Counted from the first letter of the stretch, positions 1 to 11,863 are shown. The stretch is DNA of 47,922 nt from Candidatus Omnitrophota bacterium (GCA_018813285.1 JAHJBY010000079.1:1-47922); one strand, 5' to 3'. Notes: generated by a model from the letters alone, not told the origin. A program made the numbers and translations.

Positions 1-462
1 AGGAACGATAAATTGTTGCCGCAGAAATTGAAGCATAAAAAACCCTCCGGCTCTGTATACAAAAGTACCCTCCCTCTCTGCTGCATAAGCATCTCGACTG
101 CCGTCGTACACAGGGACATTTTCGCGCGCCTTGGCATGTTTGACGAAAGTTTCGAGGCATGCGAAGATTATGATTTCTGGCTCAGGGCGGCCAATAAATA
201 CACGGTGAAACTGATACCGGAAGCTTTAACACTCAAGGACGGCGGCCGGCCCGATCAGCTATCCTCCCGCGTATGGGGCCTTGACCGTTTCAGGATAAAG
301 GCTCTTCGCAAAATACTCGCCTCAAACACGCTCTCACCGGAACGCTATAAAGCTACATATAAAGAATTGCGGAAAAAATGTCTGGTTTTCGCTAAAGGCG
401 CCGAAAAGCGCGGGAAGTCGGAAGAGGTAGCATATTATCGAAAATTATGTGAGAACTTTTGA
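1..462 (+). CDS. Glycosyltransferase family 2, C-terminal fragment (truncated by window start)
   Basis: Frame is open from base 1 (RNDKLLPQK...); motif FDESFEACEDYDFWLRAA typical of GT2 C-terminal part; stop at 460-462. Confidence 0.75.
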   Translation, partial: RNDKLLPQKLKHKKPSGSVYKSTLPLCCISISTAVVHRDIFARLGMFDESFEACEDYDFWLRAANKYTVKLIPEALTLKDGGRPDQLSSRVWGLDRFRIKALRKILASNTLSPERYKATYKELRKKCLVFAKGAEKRGKSEEVAYYRKLCENF

Positions 463-480
463 GTAGACACAGATTTGACT

Positions 481-533
481 CCTGACACTAGTGAGCGTCA
501 GCGAACGATGACACTCTGACACTTTGATACTCT
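481..533. repeat. Degenerate 8-nt tandem repeat (TGACACTC/TGACACTT/TGATACTC)
   Basis: Direct reading; similar units recur at 43035-43163. Confidence 0.6.
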
Positions 534-568
534 TTTCACCATGCGTCTTGTGCTTGTCCCTTTTTTTT

Positions 569-680
569 AGCTGAAGGCTGATGGCTGAAAGCTGAAAGCT
601 CTGTTGCCCCTTGACCCTCTGCCCCTCTGTGCCTCTGTGCCTTTTTTGACCCTTGCCCCCTTGCCCTATTCCTCTTGCCT
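569..680. repeat. Composite intergenic array: 7-nt GCTGAAA-type units followed by 7/8-nt CCTCTGTG / GCCCCTT-type units
   Basis: GCTGAAG GCTGATG GCTGAAA GCTGAAA ... CTCTGTGC CTCTGTGC ... CCCTTGC CCCCTTGC read directly. Confidence 0.7.
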
Positions 681-697
681 TCAGCCATCGCGCAAAA

Positions 698-1675
698 CTA
701 TGCCTTACCGGCGCTACCCAACACGTTCTCGTTCTTATGTTTGTACATCTCTATAAGCTCTTCCCTGGCCGGGCCCAAATATTTACGGGGATCGAATTCA
801 CCGGGTTTTTCCCACAATACCTCTCTGACCTTCGCGGTCATAGCAAGCCGTCCGTCACTGTCGATATTTATTTTGCAAACCGCTGATTCCGCGGCCTTGC
901 GTAGCTGATCTTCCGGAACACCTACGGCGTTTTCCAGATTTCCGCCGTATTTGTTTATAAGGTCGACATATTCCGGCATCACTGAACTCGCGCCATGAAG
1001 GACTATCGAAAAACCCGGTATCCTTTTTTCGACTTCTTCCAGAATGTCAAATCTGAGCGGCGGTACTTTCTCGCCGGGCGCGAGCTTGAATTTATACGCG
1101 CCATGAGAAGTTCCGATAGAGATAGCGAGGCTGTCAACTCCCGTTTTGGCGACGAATTCCTCAACTTCTTCCGGTTTCGTATAATGGGTTACTTCGTGGT
1201 TCACTTCGTCCTCTATCCCGGCCAGAACCCCGAGCTCACCTTCAACGGTCACATCGTGCTTACGCGCGTATTCAACGACTTTTTTGGTCAACGCGATGTT
1301 GTCCTCGAAAGGATGCGCGGAACCGTCTATCATGACCGATGAAAAACCGCTTTCCACACAGGAAACGCAAAGCTCATACGTATCGCCGTGATCAAGATGA
1401 AGCGCGACCGGTATATCAACACCGGCATCCTTTATTATGTCCATGGCGCCGGCGGCCATATGCCGTAAAAGTATCTGATTGGCATATTTCCTGGCACCGC
1501 TGGAAACCTGAAGAACAACCGGAGATTTAGTCTCGATACATGCCGTTATTATCGCCTGCAGCTGTTCCATATTGTTAAAATTGTATCCGGGTATGCCGTA
1601 CTTTCCGTTGATCGCTTTGGCATACATGTTCCTGGTATTCACCAACCCGAGTTCTTTAAATGAATGCATGATCAT
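698..1675 (-). CDS. fba: Class II fructose-bisphosphate aldolase
   Basis: HLDHGDTYE, VMIDGSAHPFEDNI, GTSHGAYKF, VLHGASSV motifs. Confidence 0.93.
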   Translation of the reverse strand: MIMHSFKELGLVNTRNMYAKAINGKYGIPGYNFNNMEQLQAIITACIETKSPVVLQVSSGARKYANQILLRHMAAGAMDIIKDAGVDIPVALHLDHGDTYELCVSCVESGFSSVMIDGSAHPFEDNIALTKKVVEYARKHDVTVEGELGVLAGIEDEVNHEVTHYTKPEEVEEFVAKTGVDSLAISIGTSHGAYKFKLAPGEKVPPLRFDILEEVEKRIPGFSIVLHGASSVMPEYVDLINKYGGNLENAVGVPEDQLRKAAESAVCKINIDSDGRLAMTAKVREVLWEKPGEFDPRKYLGPAREELIEMYKHKNENVLGSAGKA

Positions 1676-1713
1676 GTCCTTTCTGGTTAATGGTTATAGT
1701 GCTGAACGGGTCT

Positions 1714-1741
1714 ATTGTATCAACTTTTTCTGTTAATACAA
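1714..1741 (-). promoter_or_regulatory. Putative sigma70 promoter for fba
   Basis: Minus strand TTGTAT - 16 nt - TACAAT. Confidence 0.45.
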
Positions 1742-1762
1742 GCGAAATAGACGAGATCGCTC

Positions 1763-3178
<1,416 letters not shown>

Positions 3179-3215
3179 CGTTCCTTTGGTATATCTTCTT
3201 ACATATCCGAAAGCG

Positions 3216-3244
3216 ATTATCCCCGATTTCAGTAAATTAGTCAA
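3216..3244 (-). promoter_or_regulatory. Putative sigma70 promoter upstream of the gdhA leader terminator
   Basis: Minus strand TTGACT - 17 nt - GATAAT. Confidence 0.7.
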
Positions 3245-3271
3245 GCGAAATATCCTATTTTGTCCTATTTT

Positions 3272-4519
3272 CTAAATATCCTCTTTTTTGTCAGGATCAC
3301 GAAAACGTCGGATAAAAACCTTGTCCTTCGGTTTCACGGAAAAGGGCAACTTTACACCCACGGGCTCCCCCTTTGTCCCGAAATCAACAGGTTTATGGTC
3401 TTTCTGCAGTTCGTCTATTTTCGTGATCCGGGCAGGCGTCGTCTTCCCCATGATAACTATCTCCTGCCCTTTTCTTAACCCTTCGTTCCTCACAAACACT
3501 TCGGCCACGCCGATCTTTTTGTAATACTTCACTACTTCACCAAGATAAACCCTTTCGTATTCACTCCCAAGTTCTCTTGAGATCCAATCCTCCGGTTTAC
3601 CTTCATAAAATCCGGTCGATGCGCCTCTGTTGTAAACGGTTTTTAATCTTTTTTTCAGATCCAATTTTAATTCATCATCTAATTTACCTTCAAAAAACGA
3701 ATCAATGGCCTTTCTGTAAACTAGAGTGGCCATTTTCACGTATTCCGAAGACCTGATCCTGCCCTCGATCTTAAAGGCATGTATCCCGGCGGTTATCAAT
3801 CTGTCCAATATATCGACCGTGCACAGATCTTTAGAGCTCAAGACATAATCCCTCCCCAGGACATACCTGGAATCTCCGTCCGTGTCAATAATATCAAACT
3901 CGCGCCGGCATGGTTGAAGACATTCACCTCTATTGGCCGATTTTGAAAAAGAATGTTGAGACAGGAAACATCTCCCGGATATGCTTACACACATCGCCCC
4001 ATGAATGAACACCTCGATCCCGCAATTGATCTTCTCTTTTTTTATCTGCTTGATCATAGTTCTTGTATCCTCAAGGGAACATTCACGCGCCAGGACTATT
4101 CGTTTAACACCTATGGACGCATAATATCTTATTGCCTCAATGTTTGAAACACTCGCCTGTGTAGACAAATGGATCCTCAAACCCGCTTCCCGGGCCATCG
4201 TAAGAACAGACATATCCCATAGTATTACCGCATCGACTCCGGCCTTCCGCGCATGGAGAAGGACCTTCTTTACCCGGTCTATCTCCTTATTGAAGACAAT
4301 GATATTAAGCGCCAGATATCCTCTTCTTCCATTCTCATGCAGAAGTCCCATTACTTTTTTTATCTCAAGCGGGTCAAAATTGTCCGCTCTCTGCCGCATA
4401 CTCCAGGCTTTAACACCGAAATAAACGCTGTCAGCGCCGTGCTCTATCGCGGCGGAAAGAGAACTCCAATCCCCGGCCGGAACGACCAACTCAGGCTTAT
4501 TATATTCCGTCACCTTCAC
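3272..4519 (-). CDS. Peptidase U32 family protein (TrhP/YegQ-like, probable tRNA hydroxylation)
   Basis: ELVVPAGDWSSLSAAIEHGADSVYFG; NRGECLQPCRREF; FKIEGRIRSSEYV. Confidence 0.9.
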   Translation of the reverse strand: MKVTEYNKPELVVPAGDWSSLSAAIEHGADSVYFGVKAWSMRQRADNFDPLEIKKVMGLLHENGRRGYLALNIIVFNKEIDRVKKVLLHARKAGVDAVILWDMSVLTMAREAGLRIHLSTQASVSNIEAIRYYASIGVKRIVLARECSLEDTRTMIKQIKKEKINCGIEVFIHGAMCVSISGRCFLSQHSFSKSANRGECLQPCRREFDIIDTDGDSRYVLGRDYVLSSKDLCTVDILDRLITAGIHAFKIEGRIRSSEYVKMATLVYRKAIDSFFEGKLDDELKLDLKKRLKTVYNRGASTGFYEGKPEDWISRELGSEYERVYLGEVVKYYKKIGVAEVFVRNEGLRKGQEIVIMGKTTPARITKIDELQKDHKPVDFGTKGEPVGVKLPFSVKPKDKVFIRRFRDPDKKEDI

Positions 4520-5265
4520 TCGTCGTCTCCTGTCTTAATATCCAGATAATCAGATCTTATGCGGCTTATACTCTTAAAAACATTCGTCTTTATGTTTATC
4601 TTTGGTGTATTCTTCTCAGCGTTTTGTATGAAATCTTTAATAAATTTCCTGCGAGAGTGTTCCGCGAAAGGACAACTGCAGGTATGCTTTGGAAGGTTTT
4701 TTTCCGCGGCGAATTCCACAATCATTTTTTCTTCAACATAACAAAGCGGCCTGATAACCGTTATCTTCCCATCGAACAGCTCCTGACGAGGATTCATAGC
4801 CGATATCTCCCCGTTGTATAACATGTTCATAAGCATGGTTTCAACAATATCATCTTTGTGATGCCCAAGCGCGACCTTATTACACCCTAATTCGTCCGCC
4901 AGTTCGAAAAGCGCCTTTCGCCTGTTCCAGGAACACCAGAAACAAGTTGTCTTTTTTTCTTCGTCGGCAACTTTTATTTTTCGGAACCTGTGCTCAAGGC
5001 TCATCTCTTTGAACATTTCGGCGAGAGAATTAGCGTGTTTTTCGCTATCTTTTTGAAAATCGGATAGGATATGCGCCGCGATAAGCTGGAATCCGACAGG
5101 CGCCCATCCCTGTATCTCTTTAAGCAGGGTAACGAGGGTCAGGCTGTCTTTACCACCGGAGACCGCGACCAGTATTTTGTCCCCGTCTTCGATAAGGCCA
5201 TAATCATGGATCGCCCTGCCGATCCTCGAATTTATTCTGGCGCCCGTTTTCGTCTCGCCCCTCAT
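4516..5265 (-). CDS. ttcA: tRNA 2-thiocytidine biosynthesis protein TtcA
   Basis: PP-loop SGGKDS; CFWCSWNRRKALF; ALGHHKDDIVETMLMN. Confidence 0.85.
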   Translation of the reverse strand: MRGETKTGARINSRIGRAIHDYGLIEDGDKILVAVSGGKDSLTLVTLLKEIQGWAPVGFQLIAAHILSDFQKDSEKHANSLAEMFKEMSLEHRFRKIKVADEEKKTTCFWCSWNRRKALFELADELGCNKVALGHHKDDIVETMLMNMLYNGEISAMNPRQELFDGKITVIRPLCYVEEKMIVEFAAEKNLPKHTCSCPFAEHSRRKFIKDFIQNAEKNTPKINIKTNVFKSISRIRSDYLDIKTGDDE

Positions 5266-5365
5266 CGATCACCCTGATCTTTCCATATCAGATCACGCCG
5301 TATCTTTCTTTCGATCTCTCCTGTTTCCATCCGGTCCGCTCTTTTTTTTATGGATAAAGACCGGT

Positions 5366-6001
5366 TTAAAATCTGTATTTTACGCCGCCGCCGATATACC
5401 CGGCATTTAGATCGGTCTTGCCCAACCCGAATGTCTGGTTGATAAGTTTTTCATTAAAATCAACTTGAGCATAATGATAACTGGCTTCAAAATTTATGAT
5501 CACACTTTCATGTATTACAAAATCAAATCCGCCGCCGAATTTCACAAGAAACGGCACGTTTGTTTCGATCGTACCATTGTCCGTAACTTCGTCTCCGACC
5601 TGCACATTTGAGATCAAACAACCTAATCCTACTATTGCGTACGGGGTAAAAACAAAGCTATGCATATCCATCGGTACTTTAAGAATAATATCACCCAAAA
5701 GCGGAGCGCCTCTGAACGTGCCTGCATTTACGCCGTTGCCTTTAATCTCGGACTGGAGATATCCGCATTCCGCGCCCAGTCCAAAAAACCACGCGAGGTC
5801 GTATGACACCTGGCCGCCCACATAGAACCCCGTCTGGAACTCATTTCCCGACGGCACAAAAGCTGAAACAGCAACACCAACGTTAGTCCTTGGGTCGCCT
5901 TCAATAAACCCTTCCGACATGACCGGTTGCGCAAAAACCGCCGGCTGATACGCTAAAATCAGCACGAAAATAACGATCATAAATAAGATTTTCCTGTTCA
6001 T
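5366..6001 (-). CDS. Outer-membrane beta-barrel protein
   Basis: Signal peptide MNRKILFMIVIFVLILAYQPAVFAQ, alternating hydrophobic strands, C-terminal aromatic ...GGGVKYRF; start trimmed to 6001. Confidence 0.75.
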   Translation of the reverse strand: MNRKILFMIVIFVLILAYQPAVFAQPVMSEGFIEGDPRTNVGVAVSAFVPSGNEFQTGFYVGGQVSYDLAWFFGLGAECGYLQSEIKGNGVNAGTFRGAPLLGDIILKVPMDMHSFVFTPYAIVGLGCLISNVQVGDEVTDNGTIETNVPFLVKFGGGFDFVIHESVIINFEASYHYAQVDFNEKLINQTFGLGKTDLNAGYIGGGVKYRF

Positions 6002-6060
6002 TTCTTCTCCTGTTTTAAAAGTTATACCGCTACAAATTCCGCTTGAGTACATAACGCAAG

Positions 6061-6909
6061 CTAAAAAACAATGGTCTTGTTCCTGTATTTAATGATCCGG
6101 TAGTCTATGTAGTTATAAACGGCATGCGACAATGCCTGTTTCTCCATGTTTTTGCCTTTTCGCTCGAGATCGTCCACTCCGTCCTTATGTGAAACCCCCT
6201 CAACGATCTGGCTGATAATGGCTCCTTCATCAAGCGTTTCCGTCACAAAATGCGCTGTCGCGCCGATCACTTTAACTCCCCTTTCGAACGCCTGCCTGTA
6301 CGGGGCCGCCCCTTTGAAAGACGGAAGGAAACTGTGGTGGATGTTAATGATGTCTTTCCCATATTTATCCAGAAAATCACCGGAAAGTATCAACATATAC
6401 CGCGCAAGGATCAGAAAATCGGAATCCCGGGAGGCGTGTTTCAGCGTCTCATCTTCCCTTCTGTCATCTTTCGTCGCGGCAATGAAATAGAATGGTATGT
6501 TGTATTGCTTAACGATATTCCGGTGACCCTCATAATTGCTTATGACAAATGGGATATCCACATCCAATTCTCCGGACCTCCACCTGTACAAGAGATCCAC
6601 CAGACAATGATCCGGTTTTGATACCAGTATTCCCATGCGGAGACGTTCATGTTTATAGTACATTTTCCAATCCGCGTTAAAATGCCCGGCAACCGGGGTA
6701 AGACCTGCCTCAAGCGACTTTTTATCATGCAGTGTTTCGTCTATATAGAATTCAACTCGTAGAAAAAAATGCCCATTTTCAGGATCAGTGCTATACTGGT
6801 CGGCGGTAATAATATTGCCGTCATGCCGGAAAATAAAGTCGGATACCTCAGCAACGATCCCTTTCTGATCGGCACATTGGAACAATAGAATAACAGTTTG
6901 CATGCTCAT
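6061..6909 (-). CDS. purU: Formyltetrahydrofolate deformylase
   Basis: N-terminal ACT domain plus formyltransferase fold: INIHHSFLPSFKGAAPYRQAFERGVKVIGATAHFVTETLDEG. Confidence 0.93.
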   Translation of the reverse strand: MSMQTVILLFQCADQKGIVAEVSDFIFRHDGNIITADQYSTDPENGHFFLRVEFYIDETLHDKKSLEAGLTPVAGHFNADWKMYYKHERLRMGILVSKPDHCLVDLLYRWRSGELDVDIPFVISNYEGHRNIVKQYNIPFYFIAATKDDRREDETLKHASRDSDFLILARYMLILSGDFLDKYGKDIINIHHSFLPSFKGAAPYRQAFERGVKVIGATAHFVTETLDEGAIISQIVEGVSHKDGVDDLERKGKNMEKQALSHAVYNYIDYRIIKYRNKTIVF

Positions 6910-6981
6910 ACCTCCCGGTGCCTATAAGTATACTATACGCGCGGTATTAGTCAAAAAACCCATCCGGATGCCCGGTAACAA

Positions 6982-7010
6982 TTGACAAAAAAAGAGTATT
7001 ACAATATAAT
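6982..7010 (+). promoter_or_regulatory. Consensus sigma70 promoter for the tRNA gene
   Basis: TTGACA - 17 nt - TATAAT, about 23 nt upstream of the tRNA. Confidence 0.85.
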
Positions 7011-7033
7011 TATGATTCATGAGTCCCTTTCGT

Positions 7034-7110
7034 GGCGGGGTAGCTCAGCTGGTTAGAGCGCACGGCTCATACCCGTGTTGTCGGCGGTTCGATCCCGCCC
7101 CCCGCTACCA
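7034..7110 (+). tRNA. tRNA-Met (anticodon CAT), elongator-like, CCA encoded
   Basis: Cloverleaf: GGCGGGG/CCCCGCT acceptor, GCTC/GAGC D-arm, CACGG-CTCATAC-CCGTG anticodon arm, GGCGG-TTCGATC-CCGCC T-arm, ACCA. Confidence 0.95.
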
Positions 7111-7182
7111 ATCTTTTCTCCACAGGATAGCTTTGCCGCCATCGCGCTTTGCGTCTAAAGCGGCCTTCGGCTACCGGCGTGA

Positions 7183-8265
7183 TCAAAACACTTTTTCTAT
7201 CCAACCGCCGCCGGAGACGAGCTCTCCATCGTAAAATACCGCGGCCTGGCCGGGAGTGGGCGCAAACTGCGGCTCGCCAAATTCCACCATTACTTCGCCG
7301 TTACCGGCAGGAATAATTATAGCGCGCGTTTTTTTGCTTCCGTATCGAATTTTTACATCAAATTCCACCGGTTTTTCCGGCACATCATTGACCAGCCAAT
7401 TTAACCCGCCGACAAGTATCTTCCTTTTCATGGAGTGCTCTTTGCCGCCGATCATGATGGTATTATTTATCGCGTCAATTTTAATCACATAAACAGGTTC
7501 TTTCATCGCCAGGCCAACTCCACGCCGCTGCCCAACCGTATAGGAAGCAATGCCATCGTGCCGGCCCACAAAAGAGCCGTCCACATTCAGAATATCCCCT
7601 GGTTTGAAAATATCCGAACTCGAACCTGCCATTTTAGACAGAGGTTCCCGATAATCGCCGCGGGATGTGGCAAAACATATATCCTGGCTTTCCGCGCGGC
7701 CGGCGTTCATGAACCCATTTTCTGAGGCGATCGCGCGGACCTCTTCCTTAGTGTGATCACCAAGGGGAAATTCAATATCCGGTAAGGTCGCCTTTGATAT
7801 GTTGTAAAGAAAATAGGATTGATCTTTTTTCTTATCTTTTGCTTCAGCGAGATAATATTCACCATTCTTTTGGATGATCGTCGCGTAATGACCTGTGGCT
7901 ATTTTTTTTGCTCCCATTGAAAGCGCTTTTTTATACAAATGACCGAACTTCAGTTCACTGTTGCAATATATGCAGGGGTTCGGTGTCCTTCCTTTCGAAT
8001 ATTCATTAACAAAATATTTCGACACCTCTTCATTGAATGCCTTGGAAAAGTTCATGACATAAAAAGGTATATCCAGGTCCTCTGCCACCGCCCGGGCATG
8101 TTGAACAGCGTCTTGAGAACAGCAAAGTTTTTCTCCGGCAGCCCCGCACTCCTCTTTGGGCCAGGTTCGCATCGTAATGCCTATTATTTCATGGCCCTTC
8201 TTTTTAAGCTCAAGCGCGGCGACACTTGAATCAACGCCTCCGGACATCGCTACAACGATCTTCAC
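7183..8265 (-). CDS. mnmA: tRNA-specific 2-thiouridylase MnmA
   Basis: MSGGVDSSVAA; GRTPNPCIYCNSELKF; GHYA; YTVGQRRGVGL. Confidence 0.96.
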   Translation of the reverse strand: MKIVVAMSGGVDSSVAALELKKKGHEIIGITMRTWPKEECGAAGEKLCCSQDAVQHARAVAEDLDIPFYVMNFSKAFNEEVSKYFVNEYSKGRTPNPCIYCNSELKFGHLYKKALSMGAKKIATGHYATIIQKNGEYYLAEAKDKKKDQSYFLYNISKATLPDIEFPLGDHTKEEVRAIASENGFMNAGRAESQDICFATSRGDYREPLSKMAGSSSDIFKPGDILNVDGSFVGRHDGIASYTVGQRRGVGLAMKEPVYVIKIDAINNTIMIGGKEHSMKRKILVGGLNWLVNDVPEKPVEFDVKIRYGSKKTRAIIIPAGNGEVMVEFGEPQFAPTPGQAAVFYDGELVSGGGWIEKVF

Positions 8266-9284
8266 TGTTCACCCCTTTCTAAACCGACGGAGCATCCTGC
8301 CATTGCCACATATTTTTCGGCGGCGGCGGAATAATCCACCACACACTCACCATCCTGAGACGTAACAGATATCACTTCCACACCGTCCATCGTATCGGCA
8401 AGCGCTATCGCTTTTTCCTTACCCATTGCCATCATGGCTGTGGCAAGCGCGTCCGCGACAGCGCAAGTCGAGGCGATAACTGTCATACTGGAAAAATTCT
8501 TTTTCATCACGCAGGGTACGGAAGGGTCGACTATGTGTGATAATTCTTCCGAGGTTTTCGCGTCAATCACGCAATTCTCGTAATCGCCGCTTGTAGCAAC
8601 GGCTTTTCCCTGAAGCGCAAGAACAAGTACGGCGCTTTTGGATGCCGGCGCGCGCAGTCCGACCATCCATTTACCGCTGTTTTGTTTCTTTCCGCAATAT
8701 ATGTCCCCGCCCGAGTTTATCAGAAAATAGGCCACCTTTTTGCCCGCGAGAAAGTCAGCCATCTGGTCTACAATATAACCTTTCGCGATACCGGAAGCGT
8801 CCACCCAGACACCGCCATCCAGGGAAACATGATCCGGAGAGAATAGCGTAATGTTCTTCCAGCCGCCCTTTTCATATCTATCCGGAATCATATTGCGGAT
8901 AGCCTCCGGCATTTCCGCGTAAAATCCTCCATATTTAAGCATAGGAGCAATCGTTACATCAAATTCACCGTCTGTCATAGCGCTGATCGCCTTTGAAAGA
9001 TCCAGGACATGGTAAAGTTCGGGGGAAACTTCGGCTTTCTTTTTCAAGTTCAGCTGATTGATCTCGCTTCGCGTGCTGAAAATGTTGAACTTTTCTTCAA
9101 GCGCGCCGGCAAACTCAAGTGTTTCTTCAATGATCTTGTCCTCCCCGTCTCTGTTCCCCCAGATCCTGATCTCGACAAAAGTCCCCATAAGAGGCACTGT
9201 CCGTTTTGACAAAGTGAGCTTCTCGGCAGAACATCCGGAAAAGAAAAAAACACCCGCGAATAATAACAAAAAGGGCCGTTTCAT
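8262..9284 (-). CDS. apbE: FAD:protein FMN transferase (ApbE), lipoprotein
   Basis: Lipobox FFSGCSAE; VDASGIAKGYIVDQMADFL; INSGGDIYCGK. Confidence 0.92.
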   Translation of the reverse strand: MKRPFLLLFAGVFFFSGCSAEKLTLSKRTVPLMGTFVEIRIWGNRDGEDKIIEETLEFAGALEEKFNIFSTRSEINQLNLKKKAEVSPELYHVLDLSKAISAMTDGEFDVTIAPMLKYGGFYAEMPEAIRNMIPDRYEKGGWKNITLFSPDHVSLDGGVWVDASGIAKGYIVDQMADFLAGKKVAYFLINSGGDIYCGKKQNSGKWMVGLRAPASKSAVLVLALQGKAVATSGDYENCVIDAKTSEELSHIVDPSVPCVMKKNFSSMTVIASTCAVADALATAMMAMGKEKAIALADTMDGVEVISVTSQDGECVVDYSAAAEKYVAMAGCSVGLERGEQ

Positions 9285-10093
9285 GGAGTGAAGGAGTGTT
9301 CATCATCGGGAAAATCACCGGATTCGATATCCAGTTTGAATTTCCTGATCGCTTCAAAGATCGTTCCGCTTATATCCGCGTATTGTTTTACGAATTTCGG
9401 AACAAATTTATCAAAATAACCGATCATATCATAAGTGACAAGCACCTGCCCGTCACAAGCGACTCCGGCCCCGATACCGATAACAGGAATTCCCGCCTTG
9501 TCAGATATCTTTTTAGCGAGCGTTTTCGGAATACATTCAAGGATCACGGCAAAACAACCGGCTTTCGTTAAGTGCTTCACGTCACCTGCTAAACGCGCGG
9601 CGGAAGACTCGTCTTTTCCCTGTACCTTGTACCCGCCCAGTTTTGACACACTCTGTGGTGTAAGTCCAACATGTCCCAGAACGGGTATACCCACTTTAAT
9701 AATAGCGGAAGCCCGGCTGCATATTTCGCGGCCGCCTTCGATCTTCACGGCGTCACATCCGGATTCTTTTATGAACCGTCCCGCGTTGCGTACAGCGTCT
9801 TCATCACTCGCCTGATACGACATAAACGGCATGTCGCCGATAAGAAACGCGCGCTTAACACCTCGTCTGACGGCCTTCGCGTGATGTATCATTTCATCCA
9901 TAGTAACTGAAACTGTAGATTCGCGGCCCAGAACGACCATCCCGAGAGAATCCCCCACTAGCACGGAATCGATACCGGCGCGATCTATGAGGCTGGCCAT
10001 AGGATAATCATACGCGGTCAGCATAGTAATCTTTTCGCCGCTTTCTTTTTTTCTCATGAAATCTAAAACTGTAAATTTTTTATCTTCTTTCAT
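9281..10093 (-). CDS. panB: 3-methyl-2-oxobutanoate hydroxymethyltransferase
   Basis: MLTAYDYPMASLIDRAGIDSVLVGDSLGMVVLG; GHVGLTPQS; start trimmed to MKEDKKF because the longer ORF overlaps metF. Confidence 0.95.
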   Translation of the reverse strand: MKEDKKFTVLDFMRKKESGEKITMLTAYDYPMASLIDRAGIDSVLVGDSLGMVVLGRESTVSVTMDEMIHHAKAVRRGVKRAFLIGDMPFMSYQASDEDAVRNAGRFIKESGCDAVKIEGGREICSRASAIIKVGIPVLGHVGLTPQSVSKLGGYKVQGKDESSAARLAGDVKHLTKAGCFAVILECIPKTLAKKISDKAGIPVIGIGAGVACDGQVLVTYDMIGYFDKFVPKFVKQYADISGTIFEAIRKFKLDIESGDFPDDEHSFTP

Positions 10094-10100
10094 CTCCCGC

Positions 10101-10970
10101 CTAAAGTCTGTCCAATATCTTCGCGACAAGATGGTTGGCGCGTATCGGCATGAAATGCACCCCATCACACATATCCCGTATGGATCCTAATATGTTCGAC
10201 GCGATCTCCGCGGATTCTTCCTGCACATCTGTCGCCTTATCCAGGCTTTCTATCACAGCATCCGGAATAAGAACACCCGGAATGTTCGCGTTCATATATC
10301 TGGCCATTCCGGCGGACTTAAGAGGAACTATACCGCCAAGAAGTTTTATATCCTTTCGCAAGTGTTTAATGGCCGCGATAAACCTTTCAAATACGGATAC
10401 ATCAAATATGGCCTGGGTCTGGAAGAAAACGGCTCCGCATGAAACTTTTTTCTCCATCTTGATTATTTCCGGTTCCAGCGGATTCGCGCCGGGATTAACA
10501 ACGGCTCCGACATAAAAATCCGGCGAGCCGGTGAGTGCCTTCCCCGCAAGATCCCTGCCTTCTTGAAGCGTCTTAACGGCCTCAAGCATACTCACTGAAT
10601 CAAGATCATAAACCGGCTTCGCTTGAGGGTGATCACCAAGAAGAGGATGATCCCCGGTCATTATCAACACGTTCTTGATGCCGAGTGATGCGGCCGAAAG
10701 AAGATCCGACTGAAGAGCTATGCGGTTACGGTCCCTGCATGTGAACTGACATATCGGCTCAAATCCTTTATCGAGAATGGCTTTACCGGTGACAATAGGC
10801 CCTAACCGCATAACAGCACTCTGTTGATCCGTTACGTTCACGGCGTCCACACGTCCGGCAACATGTTGAAGTTCTTCGAAAACACCGGAAAGACACACTC
10901 CTTTCGGCGGACCGACCTCAGTCGTGTACACAAATTCACCTTTTTGCAATTTTTCTCTAAACTTTTTCAT
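10101..10970 (-). CDS. metF: 5,10-methylenetetrahydrofolate reductase family protein
   Basis: YTTEVGPPKG, DAVNVTDQQSA, VLIMTGDHP, FFQTQAIFD. Confidence 0.88.
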   Translation of the reverse strand: MKKFREKLQKGEFVYTTEVGPPKGVCLSGVFEELQHVAGRVDAVNVTDQQSAVMRLGPIVTGKAILDKGFEPICQFTCRDRNRIALQSDLLSAASLGIKNVLIMTGDHPLLGDHPQAKPVYDLDSVSMLEAVKTLQEGRDLAGKALTGSPDFYVGAVVNPGANPLEPEIIKMEKKVSCGAVFFQTQAIFDVSVFERFIAAIKHLRKDIKLLGGIVPLKSAGMARYMNANIPGVLIPDAVIESLDKATDVQEESAEIASNILGSIRDMCDGVHFMPIRANHLVAKILDRL

Positions 10971-11820
10971 GCTGCATCCTATACGCTCTTAGAACATTTC
11001 TCATCAGAATAGAAACAGTTATCGGCCCGACACCTCCGGGTACAGGTGTTATTTTTTTCACTTTGGGAAAAACATCATCAAAATCAACGTCGCCGACTAT
11101 CCCGCCGGGGACATTATTGATCCCAACATCTATAACAACAGCTCCTTTCCTGACCCAGTCGCCTTTTACCATCCCGGCACTTCCCACCGCGACAACAAGC
11201 ACATCAGCTCTTTTGGTATAAGCCGTGATGTCGCCTTTCTCCGCGGTACCGATATGGCAAACCGACGTAGTCGCGAATTCATTCAACATCATTAAACTCA
11301 ACGGTTTTCCGACAATGGCGGAATGCCCTACGATCACAACATCCCTCCCGTATAGATCTATTCGCTCGGCCCTCAATATCTTCATTACCGCACCGGGTGT
11401 GCACGGGACAATATCGGCATCCCTTCTGAATATTCTTCCAAGATTCCAGGGATGTATACCCTCGGCGTCTTTTTCCGGAGCTATCGCGAAAACTATCTTA
11501 TCCCATTCCAGGGCGGCCGGAAAAGGCTGCTGAATAATGATGGCCGTCACGGTTTTATCGGTGTTTAATTTTTCGATGATCCCTAAAAGAGTCCCTTGCC
11601 CGACATCTTCATCAAGTTCGTAGACATCAAACTCCACCCCTATTTCTTCGGCGGCACTCTCCTGTACTTTCGCGTAAAGCCGGGCATCTTCCACTTTGCC
11701 GATCGTCACCGATACAAGTTTGGGAGGGAATTCCCCGGAACCCCGGAGAGCATCAAGCTTCTGCTTGATATCCACCCGCATTTCCCGCGCTATCTTCCTG
11801 CCATCGATCAACTCCGCCAT
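10957..11820 (-). CDS. folD: Bifunctional methylene-THF dehydrogenase/cyclohydrolase
   Basis: IIIQQPFP, DAEGIHPWNLGRI, PCTPGAVM, VVIVGHSAIVGKPLSLMML, PGGVGPITVSILMRN. Confidence 0.96.
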   Translation of the reverse strand: MAELIDGRKIAREMRVDIKQKLDALRGSGEFPPKLVSVTIGKVEDARLYAKVQESAAEEIGVEFDVYELDEDVGQGTLLGIIEKLNTDKTVTAIIIQQPFPAALEWDKIVFAIAPEKDAEGIHPWNLGRIFRRDADIVPCTPGAVMKILRAERIDLYGRDVVIVGHSAIVGKPLSLMMLNEFATTSVCHIGTAEKGDITAYTKRADVLVVAVGSAGMVKGDWVRKGAVVIDVGINNVPGGIVGDVDFDDVFPKVKKITPVPGGVGPITVSILMRNVLRAYRMQHEKV

Positions 11821-11863
11821 GCGCCTCTCCCAGCGTTCAGAGTTTATTTTTCACTATTCACTA

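Noticed and set aside
10094-10168. Extended PanB start at 10168
   Set aside because: The extra residues overlap metF coding sequence and are not PanB-like; MKEDKKFTVLDFMRKK at 10093 fits
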